In this document: positions 36,827 through 44,045 of the stretch, one piece after another | How the letters are laid out: each line of letters starts with the position of its first letter | Position numbering within the stretch: position 1 is the first letter of the stretch | Origin: Bifidobacterium commune | Lineage (GTDB): Bacteria; Actinomycetota; Actinomycetes; Actinomycetales; Bifidobacteriaceae | Direction: 5' to 3' | NCBI RefSeq assembly: GCF_900094885.1 | Contig: NZ_FMBL01000001.1 | Location: forward strand, 88,348 to 152,347 | DNA: 64,000 nt | Notes under the pieces: generated by a model | The model's input: the letters and a program-made list of their open reading frames with translations, nothing else | Database searches by the model: none | Told to the model about the DNA's origin: nothing | Position numbers and translations under genes: made by a program

Positions 36827-37674
36827 AAGAAGTCGTCCAAGTCGATCATTTCTCGTTTACCTATCAGGACGCTAAGGCTCCTTCGTTGCGGGATGTGAGC
36901 CTGACGGTGCGCGAAGGTGAGTTTCTGTGTGTTGTGGGTGCCAACGGTGCCGGCAAAACAACATTGTGCAATTCGCTCGTAGGTCTCATACCGCATTATT
37001 TCAGCGGTAGCAGCGAAGGGTACGTTCGTGTAAACGGTGCTGATACGGCACATAGCAGTGTGGCTGATTTGTCGAACTATATCGGCCTGGTGTTCCAGAA
37101 TCCGTTCAACCAGCTTACGTACGCGTCGGGAACCGTCGCTGAGGAACTTGCATACGGACTCGGCAACAGGGGCATCTCTCGCGACGAGATGCGTAGGCGT
37201 GTCAAGCTGGTGTCGCAGTTGATGCACATCGAAGACCTTCTCGACCGTGATCCATTGGAGCTTTCCGGCGGGCAGGTACAGCGCGTGGCGTTCGGATCCA
37301 CGTTCATCATGGAGCCCAACATCCTTGTGCTTGACGAGTGCACAACCCAGCTCGATCCGCTCGGAGCTTCCGAAATATTCGAGATTGTCAAGCAGCTCAA
37401 TGCCGAGGGAGTGACGGTCATCATGGTCGATCACGACATGGAACGTGTGGTTCAATACGCCGATACCGTCGTGGTTATGGATGCCGGACGAGTGGTGCTG
37501 TCGGGCAGTCCTAAGGGAGTGTTCGCTCTTTCGGATCTCGGCCGATACGGTATTGATGCGCCGGAATACGTCAAATTGTCGAAGGGGCTCGAAAAGAACG
37601 GCCTTGCGAATGGTGATCTCGCAATCACTTATGACGAATCGGTCGCGATGGCGAAGAAGGCGTTGGAACGATGA
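36823..37674 (+). CDS. ecfA1: ECF transporter ATPase A1
   Basis: One of the two ATP-binding subunits of the ECF importer, 283 residues. Walker A is GANGAGKTT near residue 40, the Q-loop VFQNPFNQLTYASGTVAEE, the signature LSGGQVQRVAFG near 146, and Walker B ILVLDECTTQLDP near 167 (Cys where Pro is usual after the catalytic Glu). GTG is the likely start; it overlaps the stop of the S-T gene in GTGA, with GGGAGG just upstream. The downstream end overlaps ecfA2 by four bases. The tight overlaps imply a stoichiometric complex. Confidence 0.9.
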   Translation: MKEVVQVDHFSFTYQDAKAPSLRDVSLTVREGEFLCVVGANGAGKTTLCNSLVGLIPHYFSGSSEGYVRVNGADTAHSSVADLSNYIGLVFQNPFNQLTYASGTVAEELAYGLGNRGISRDEMRRRVKLVSQLMHIEDLLDRDPLELSGGQVQRVAFGSTFIMEPNILVLDECTTQLDPLGASEIFEIVKQLNAEGVTVIMVDHDMERVVQYADTVVVMDAGRVVLSGSPKGVFALSDLGRYGIDAPEYVKLSKGLEKNGLANGDLAITYDESVAMAKKALER

Positions 37675-38480
37675 GGATTGAATTACGTGACGTGTGTTAT
37701 GGCTATCAGCCGGAGCGACAGGTGCTTCGTCATATTAACCTTTGTTTCGACGGTAATCAGTCGGTCGCCATCATAGGGCAAAACGGTGCCGGTAAGACGA
37801 CATTGGCCAAGCATCTCAACGGTATATTGCGTCCGACGCAAGGTTCACTGCTGATCGATGGCACCGATATCTGCGATTGGACGACCGCCCAGTGGTCATC
37901 ACGGGTTGGCTATGTTTTCCAGAACCCCGATGACCAGCTGTTCCTGGGAAGCGTACGCGAAGAGTTTTCCTTCGGCCCGCGAAATATCGGCATGGATGAA
38001 GCCGCGATCGGGCGGCGAATCACGAAGGTTGCCGCGTTGACGGGCTTGCAGGACAAGCTCGATGCTCATCCCTCTGATTTGAGTCCCACGGAGAAGAAAT
38101 TCTGTGGTATCGGCGCTGTTGTCATGATGAATCCGGATGCCGTGGTTTTTGATGAGCCGACCTGCGGTCAGGATCATGCGGGCAATGCGCGATTGCATCG
38201 TCTCATTGCCGAGTTGAAGCATGAAGGCAAGATGTGCTTGGCCATTAGTCACGATATGAAATTCGTTGCTGCCAACTTCGATCGCGTGGTGGCTATACGC
38301 AAGGGTGAGGTGTTGCTTGACAGCACACCCGAAGACGTGTTCTCTCAGACGGATACATTACGCGAATCCTTCGTCGCACCGCCTCCCATTACCAGGGTGG
38401 CGCAAGGTGCGGGGCTGGCTGACACGGTTTTTTCAGTCGATCAGTTTATCGAAGCAATCAGGAACACCCGTTCCAAGTAG
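37671..38480 (+). CDS. ecfA2: ECF transporter ATPase A2, degenerate signature
   Basis: The second ATPase of the importer, 269 residues. Walker A (GQNGAGKTT near residue 36), the ECF-type Q-loop VFQNPDDQLFLGSVREEFSF and Walker B (AVVFDEPTCGQD near 156) are intact, but the signature reads DLSPTEKKFCGIG in place of LSGGQ. The composite site built from A1 Walker A and this signature is therefore probably weak, leaving one fully active site. It starts at ATGA, overlapping ecfA1. A 100-base gap with a palindrome separates it from the ribokinase gene. Confidence 0.9.
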   Translation: MRIELRDVCYGYQPERQVLRHINLCFDGNQSVAIIGQNGAGKTTLAKHLNGILRPTQGSLLIDGTDICDWTTAQWSSRVGYVFQNPDDQLFLGSVREEFSFGPRNIGMDEAAIGRRITKVAALTGLQDKLDAHPSDLSPTEKKFCGIGAVVMMNPDAVVFDEPTCGQDHAGNARLHRLIAELKHEGKMCLAISHDMKFVAANFDRVVAIRKGEVLLDSTPEDVFSQTDTLRESFVAPPPITRVAQGAGLADTVFSVDQFIEAIRNTRSK

Positions 38481-38531
38481 GAATCTTGAAATACGGATAA
38501 GGAGCACGGCATAAGGCGCCAATTTCGGCGG

Positions 38532-38547
38532 ACAACCAATTGGTTGT
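38532..38547. promoter_or_regulatory. Perfect 16-base palindrome, probable LacI-type operator
   Basis: ACAACCAATTGGTTGT is a perfect even palindrome 33 bases before the ribokinase start. Size and symmetry fit a LacI-family operator. It shares the core CAATTG with CGCAATTGCG at 35138-35147 before the ECF gene. The broken LacI-kinase fusion just beyond the operon is the likely former binder. Confidence 0.6.
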
Positions 38548-38580
38548 ATTCGGACAGCAACAGTTAGGAAAAGAAAACCA

Positions 38581-39495
38581 ATGAGTATTCTCAATTTTGG
38601 TTCTTTGAATATAGATTTTGTCTACGATGTCAGCGATTTCGTTACCAAGGGTCAGACCATCACCTCGCACGATCTCAACCGCTACCCCGGAGGCAAGGGA
38701 CTGAATCAGTCCATAGCGGTCGGCAAGGCCGGTGCCCAAGTCAGCCATGCCGGTCTGATCGGTGAGGATGGCACGTTTCTTCGCGACCTGCTCCAAGAGG
38801 CCGGAGTGGATACCTCCGAAGTGAGGGTATCCGAGCAGGTGCGTAGCGGTAACGCGATCATCCAACGCAACAGTGATAGCGATAACTGCATCATCCTCTT
38901 CAGTGGTGCCAACCGTGCCTTCACCGAGGATTTTGTGGACGAGGTATTAGCGAAGTTTGGCGAAGGGGATTGGCTCCTGGTGCAGAACGAGACCAATATG
39001 CTGCCGTACATCGTGCGTCGGGCGCATGAGCGCGGCATGCAGGTGGCCATGAATCCTTCTCCCGCCGATTCCCTCTTGAAGGATGTTGATCTGAATCTGA
39101 TCGATTGCTTCATTCTCAATGAAGGTGAGGCTCAGGTGATAACCGGTCAATCTGGCTCTCCCGAAGTCCTGCTGGAAGGGATGTCCGAGCAGTTCCCCGA
39201 GGCGGCGATTATCCTCACGGCGGGATCATGGGGTTCCGCTTATGCCAAGGGGGCGCAGCGCGTTAGGCAGAACGCCTATCGCGTTCCCGTGGAGGACACC
39301 ACCGGCGCAGGTGACACGTTCACAGGTTATGTTTTGGCCAATATGGTCGCCGGTGTCGATATGGCCGAGTGCCTTGACAGGGCTTCGCGTGCGGCCGCGA
39401 TTGCGGTTTCGCGTCAGGGGGCGGCCACTTCAATACCGTTGGCCGATGAGGTCGAACATTTTCAATCAACACCGATTGCAACAACGGAGGAATAA
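38581..39495 (+). CDS. rbsK: Ribokinase (PfkB family)
   Basis: Phosphorylates ribose released from nucleosides to ribose 5-phosphate; 304 residues. The first PfkB signature region is RYPGGKGLNQSIAVGKAGAQ, and the second, with the catalytic Asp, is DTTGAGDTFTGYVLANM. GEDG and NEGEA segments are also as in ribokinases. The ribosome binding site is TTAGGAAAAG. It lies four bases before the nucleoside hydrolase gene, fitting a release-and-phosphorylate pathway. Other sugar kinases of the family cannot be fully excluded. Confidence 0.9.
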   Translation: MSILNFGSLNIDFVYDVSDFVTKGQTITSHDLNRYPGGKGLNQSIAVGKAGAQVSHAGLIGEDGTFLRDLLQEAGVDTSEVRVSEQVRSGNAIIQRNSDSDNCIILFSGANRAFTEDFVDEVLAKFGEGDWLLVQNETNMLPYIVRRAHERGMQVAMNPSPADSLLKDVDLNLIDCFILNEGEAQVITGQSGSPEVLLEGMSEQFPEAAIILTAGSWGSAYAKGAQRVRQNAYRVPVEDTTGAGDTFTGYVLANMVAGVDMAECLDRASRAAAIAVSRQGAATSIPLADEVEHFQSTPIATTEE

Positions 39496-39498
39496 CGG

Positions 39499-40434
39499 AT
39501 GAATACAAAAAAACCACTGATTATCGATACCGATCCCGGTATTGACGATGCCGCTGCCATTACCCTGCTCGTTGATGATCCGAGTGTGGATATCAAGCTC
39601 ATCGCTTCGGTTTCGGGCAATGTCGGTGTCGGCCACACCACAAACAATGCCTTGAAGCTCCTGGCGTTCCTTGGTCGGCGCATTCCTGTGGCCAAGGGTG
39701 CCGCGGCTCCGCTGATGCGTGACAACCGCTTCGCCACGGAGGCGCACGGCAAGGGTGGCATGGGCATGTTTGATTTCCCAGAGCCCGACACCTCGCTCCT
39801 GACCGCCAACAATGCGGTTCTCGAAGAGCGTCGCGTGCTTATGGAAAGCGATGAACCGGTTACGTTGCTTACGCTGGGACCGTTGACCAATATCGCGTTG
39901 CTGTTCGCGACCTTCCCGGAGGTCAAAGAGCATGTGGAACGCATCGTGATGATGGGCGGCTCGACCCAACGAGGCAATATCGGTGTCTACGGTGAGTTCA
40001 ATATCTCGGTCGATCCTGAGGCGGCCAAGATGGTGTTCCGTTCGGGGGTGCCGATTCTCATGGTGGGACTTGACATCGGCCGTAAGGCACACCTGGTCGT
40101 GGACGATCTTGATCGCATGGAGGGCACCGGTGAGGTTGGCGTCATGATTGGTTCGCTGTTCCGTTCCTATGATGGCGGGCATATCGAAAACGGCATCAAG
40201 ATGTACGATCCCTCGGCTGCTCTGGCGATGGTGGAGCCCGATATGTTCACCATGCAAGACGCCTTCGTGGATGTGGAGATTTCCAGTCCTTTGACCCTTG
40301 GTGCCACCGTTGTGGATTACGACGGCATCATCAGTGATGACCACAACGTCAGCGTCTGTGTGGATGTGGACGTTGAACGGTTCCGCGAACGTTTCGTGGA
40401 GCGGATTGCATCCGTCGAACGCAACAACAAGTGA
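39499..40434 (+). CDS. Nucleoside hydrolase
   Basis: Hydrolyses ribonucleosides to free base and ribose; 311 residues, cytosolic. The calcium-binding signature DTDPGIDDAAAITLL is at residues 10-24. The active-site elements KGAAAPLMRD, HGKGGMG, RIVMMGGSTQRGN and GEFNISVDPEAA follow in order. GGAGGAATAACGG precedes the start. Together with ribokinase it channels imported nucleosides into the pentose phosphate and bifid-shunt routes. Purine versus pyrimidine preference cannot be read reliably. Confidence 0.93.
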   Translation: MNTKKPLIIDTDPGIDDAAAITLLVDDPSVDIKLIASVSGNVGVGHTTNNALKLLAFLGRRIPVAKGAAAPLMRDNRFATEAHGKGGMGMFDFPEPDTSLLTANNAVLEERRVLMESDEPVTLLTLGPLTNIALLFATFPEVKEHVERIVMMGGSTQRGNIGVYGEFNISVDPEAAKMVFRSGVPILMVGLDIGRKAHLVVDDLDRMEGTGEVGVMIGSLFRSYDGGHIENGIKMYDPSAALAMVEPDMFTMQDAFVDVEISSPLTLGATVVDYDGIISDDHNVSVCVDVDVERFRERFVERIASVERNNK

Positions 40435-40464
40435 TATCAACTTTTTCAAGAGAAAGGTTACATA

Positions 40465-41907
40465 ATGGCTGAAACTACAGTCAAGGAAGAACACAACGGA
40501 ATACCTGTGCCCGAAGAGGGAACGCCCGAGTTTGCCAAAATGAACAAGATGGCCAAGGTGGCCATTCCGATCATCCTGGCGCTGTTTACTTTGGGTGTGC
40601 TGCAGCAGCAGGCATTCGGCATGATCTATGTCAACATCGGTCAGCAGCTCGGCGCCCCTGGTCTTGCTCCGCTGATCACTTCGATCCCTGGAATTGTGCT
40701 AGGTATCGTGTGCGTTATTTACGGTTCGCTGGGTGACTTTGTTTCTTTGAAGAAGATGGTTTGCTTGGGCACAATCGTCTTCATCATCGGTTCGATTTTG
40801 GGCTGCTTCGGAACGCTGAGCATCTGGATCGTCATTGCGGCTCGCGTTCTCCAGTCCATTGGTTGGCAGGTCAGTGGATCGATCTTCCTGGTGCTTGTTT
40901 CCAAATATGTCGAGAAGCGCAAGCGCGTGATCTGGTACGGTGTTTTTGTCGCCGTTTTCCGTATCGCAGCGGCGCTGGGTGTGTTTCTCGCAGGCTACAT
41001 GACCTTGATTGATTGGCGGTGGCTCTTCGGCGTTGGCATCATCGCTATCTTCTTCCTTCCTGCACTGGCCAAGAACCTTCCCGATCAGCACGCTGAGGGT
41101 GCCAGCATCGATGGTGTTGGCTTCACGCTCATCGGTCTGTTCGCCGGTGCGGTGACCATGTTCTTCACCGACATGAACTGGATGTGGGGAATTGCCTGCA
41201 TCGTGACGCTCGTGGCTTTCGTGATTTACATCAACAAAGCCAAGAGCCCCTTCATCACCCCGAAGATGCTCACCAACCCCGCCTTCGCAGTGACCATGAT
41301 TGTTATTTTCGTCGGTTACTTCTTCAGCTACACCCTGAACGCCGGCGTCAACAACATTGGTATGAACGTCTACGGCATCGATTCCTCAAAGGTTTCCAAC
41401 TTGCTGGTCTGGTCGATCATCCTCGCGGCGATCATGGGCTTTGCTGCTGGTCCTATCATTCAGCGTATCGGTCGCAAGGCTTCCATCATCTTGGCGCTGG
41501 CCTGCATGGGTGGCGGTTTGATCGCTATCGCGTTCCTTATTCCTGCTGGCCAGTTCTGGGCCCTCGGTGTGGCTCCGTGCATCTACTACTTCGGTACTTC
41601 CTTCTTCTATCAGCCGATCGTCGATACTGCAACGTTGACTGTGGAGCCTGAGGAATCCGGACGAGCGCTCGGCTTCAACGATTTGATTCAGGCCATCACC
41701 GGTTCCATCGGTGTTTCGCTCTTCGGTCAGATGATGGCGAAGACCTCCCTGAGTGGTGGCAGCATCGTAGGGACTCCCGCCGGTGCCGCGTCCTCGTACG
41801 CCAACGTGTTCCTTATCGGTGGTTGTGTCATTCTGGCTGCGCTTGTTATCTTCATGGTCTTCATGAAGATGATCTACAGCCGATCTCGCGCCGACAACGA
41901 GAAGTGA
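40465..41907 (+). CDS. MFS transporter of the nucleoside operon
   Basis: A 480-residue membrane protein with about 14 helices, the layout of the DHA2 (EmrB/QacA-like) group. The first-half loop reads YGSLGDFVSLKKM, a loose form of the MFS motif A. Its AAAGG site and the 30-base gap place it in the operon with the nucleoside hydrolase. It could export free bases produced by the hydrolase or import another nucleoside; the sequence alone does not decide. A terminator follows. Confidence 0.88.
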   Translation: MAETTVKEEHNGIPVPEEGTPEFAKMNKMAKVAIPIILALFTLGVLQQQAFGMIYVNIGQQLGAPGLAPLITSIPGIVLGIVCVIYGSLGDFVSLKKMVCLGTIVFIIGSILGCFGTLSIWIVIAARVLQSIGWQVSGSIFLVLVSKYVEKRKRVIWYGVFVAVFRIAAALGVFLAGYMTLIDWRWLFGVGIIAIFFLPALAKNLPDQHAEGASIDGVGFTLIGLFAGAVTMFFTDMNWMWGIACIVTLVAFVIYINKAKSPFITPKMLTNPAFAVTMIVIFVGYFFSYTLNAGVNNIGMNVYGIDSSKVSNLLVWSIILAAIMGFAAGPIIQRIGRKASIILALACMGGGLIAIAFLIPAGQFWALGVAPCIYYFGTSFFYQPIVDTATLTVEPEESGRALGFNDLIQAITGSIGVSLFGQMMAKTSLSGGSIVGTPAGAASSYANVFLIGGCVILAALVIFMVFMKMIYSRSRADNEK

Positions 41908-41957
41908 GCTGCGCACTCTATGGTGTTGATAACAGCCGCTTGATGCGCGCTATCAAT

Positions 41958-41991
41958 GGGGTCACCGTGAATAACGATTTGCGGTGACCCC
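41958..41991. terminator. Terminator of the nucleoside operon
   Basis: GGGGTCACCG (41958-41967) pairs with CGGTGACCCC (41982-41991) around a 14-base loop. It faces the end of the pseudogene on the other strand as well. Confidence 0.75.
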
Positions 41992-42064
41992 ACTTGCATA
42001 CCCGAATTATTTGGTCTGCTGGCGATGGTGCCGATTCAATGGTTGCGCGTTATTTCTGGTTTTC

Positions 42065-43337
42065 CTATTCGATGCGTTCCAGATGCGATTCCAAGGTAAA
42101 TTTATCGATTAACGAGGGAATGCCACCTTCTCTGGTCGCGGAGAAACCGGCGGCAAAATGGCGACGGATGTTGCCTCCGGCAGTTTGTATCCATAAAGGA
42201 GATACGAGGCAAGAGCGCTGACGGATGCATCGCCGGCGCCTGTTGTGTCTATGGCGGCGAGTGGGGCGGCGTCATAGTGGTGTTGTGTTTGGTGATCGAA
42301 CAGATAGCATCCGTTCTCGCCTTGGGTCACAATGATGCATTGGGCACCGCGCTGCTGCTGGCGTTGTGCCTTTTCCTGGATCGTTCCTTCGTCCGACTCC
42401 ATAATGGCAAGTTGCTGGGCATTGAGTACGAAGATATCTATTGCTGCAATCAGCTCGTTCGGCAAGTAAATGTCGGAAGAAAGCTTGAAAATCACCTTTG
42501 CTCGGTGCTCGTGGGCCGGTTCACATGCGGTGTTGATGGCTGCCAACGGTATTTCCGATTGCAGTAAGCAATAGGCCGCATCTTGGAACAAGGCTTCGTT
42601 TTTGCTGATGTCATCCTTCGTCAGCGATGCGTTGGCCCCTGCAATGACCGAAACCATCGAGTCTCCATTGGGGGGTGATGAACATGTATGCTTTGCCGGT
42701 ATTCGCCCCTGTGACGCGGTGCGCCCCGGAAGTATCGATATTCCAATGGTGCAATGCCGCAAAAAAATAGTCCGAATCGCTGTCTGAGCCGACGTTGCCA
42801 ATAAGAGAGACGTCGTGCAAGTTTCGCCGCTCCTATGGCTTGGTTGATGCCGTTACCTCTGAGATGTTGGGAAGTCGAGCGGGTCGGCACCGTTGTTCCT
42901 TCGCTTGGAACTGTGGGACGGATAGATAAATGTCGGTGTTGTTGAAAGCCGTGTTGATTTTCAGACTGTTCTCGCTGACGGGTTCCCATATGATGCCGTC
43001 AACGTTCTGGCTGCGAACCGAAGTGATGTTTGTTGGCTCTTGCTGTTCATCGTCAAAGCCGTTGAAGGCAACCACCCCGGACCCAGCGGCCTGTGTGGTT
43101 TTGATGATGCCGACCAATGTGGTGTCGGAAGAGATCGATGAACACAGAATGACACCGACGAGCCAGTGTTTGGTATGGGTTGTATTCGACGAATATGCCC
43201 GGTAATGGTACCGGTTTAGCGACTCCATGACTTTTTCTCGGGTCTTGTCGCTGATGGCTTCGTCTTTGCCGCTGACAATTTTCGAGACTGTTGATGAAGA
43301 CACGTTTGCGATACGGGCGATATCTTTTGATATTCAC
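42065..43337 (-). pseudogene. LacI-type regulator fused to a ribokinase domain, multiply frameshifted
   Basis: Read on the minus strand, the start would be GTG at 43337 behind AAAGGA. The DNA-binding domain reads NIK, then after one extra A, DIARIANVSSSTVSKIVSG. A short effector-like stretch ends near 42850. A PfkB kinase follows: GNGINQAIGAAKLA, then VSLIGNVGSDSDSDYFFAAL, then PNGDSMVSVIAGANASLTKD, and IDTTGAGDASVSALASYLL. The C-terminus is FAAGFSATREGGIPSLIDKF with a stop at 42065. At least five one-base frame changes separate these pieces. A LacI-kinase fusion could sense ribose or nucleosides and phosphorylate the ligand. It was probably the operon's regulator. Confidence 0.75.
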
Positions 43338-43655
43338 AAGATCCCTTTCTGTACGAATTCATTGTAACTTGTTGAAATTCGGTCCGTTTCTGTTCTTGAA
43401 ATGGCGTCGGGTATTTTGCCAGATGCCTAATTATGGTGATGGTTTTGTTTGCTATTTATCGGTCAGCGATTCACTTTGCGTTGCAACGGCGGCCTCGCAG
43501 CTGTCAATGCGAACGTGAGCAAAAGTAGTTGCGTCGATTTGAAGACGCAATTGGGTATGACAATCTGGGTAAGCACAGAGGTATGGTTGCTTGTAATCAC
43601 ATCGTAAGATTTGATACGCATGCCGCCAAGAATCTGGCGACGGATTGCGAGGAAT
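43338..43655. other. Divergent intergenic region before the copper module
   Basis: No gene that I can support lies in these 318 bases. A hairpin TTGCGTC (43529-43535) with GACGCAA (43544-43550) is present. I saw no clear copper-operator (CopY, CsoR or CueR-type) sequence. GCGAGGA lies before the cupredoxin ATG. Confidence 0.45.
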
Positions 43656-44045
43656 ATGGTAGGCAATATCACGGTACTGGTCATAGCGCTGGCAATCAGT
43701 GTTGGTATCCTCTGGTACTTTTTCGGACCGCGGAAGGCGGAGCAGGCCAACAGAGAAGGTGCGTTGCAGGTGGCGCACATCGTGGTCAAGGGCGGATACA
43801 GCCCTCAAGAGATAGAGGTTGAGGCCGGATCTCCGGTACGTCTGCAATTCGACAGGCAGGAGGATGGCGAATGCTCTTCGCATGTGGTGTTTAGCGATTT
43901 GGGCATCGACCAGACGCTGCCCGCATTCGAGACGACGACCGTCGAATTCACGCCAGAGCAGCCCGGTGATTTACCGTACGCATGTGGCATGAACATGTTG
44001 CACGGCATGGTTCATGTCCTGCCGAAGGGGACGGAGCGCACATGA
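43656..44045 (+). CDS. Membrane-anchored cupredoxin-domain protein
   Basis: A 129-residue protein with one N-terminal membrane segment (ITVLVIALAISVGILWYFFG) and an exported domain. The domain looks like a cupredoxin: VVKGGYSPQEIEVEAGSPV starts the beta barrel, and the likely copper ligands are the His in CSSHVVF plus Cys, Met and His in YACGMNMLHGMVHV. The start at MVGNITV has GCGAGGA just upstream. The stop overlaps the ATPase start in ATGA. It probably binds or delivers copper outside the cell, next to the pump encoded by the next gene. Confidence 0.82.
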   Translation: MVGNITVLVIALAISVGILWYFFGPRKAEQANREGALQVAHIVVKGGYSPQEIEVEAGSPVRLQFDRQEDGECSSHVVFSDLGIDQTLPAFETTTVEFTPEQPGDLPYACGMNMLHGMVHVLPKGTERT

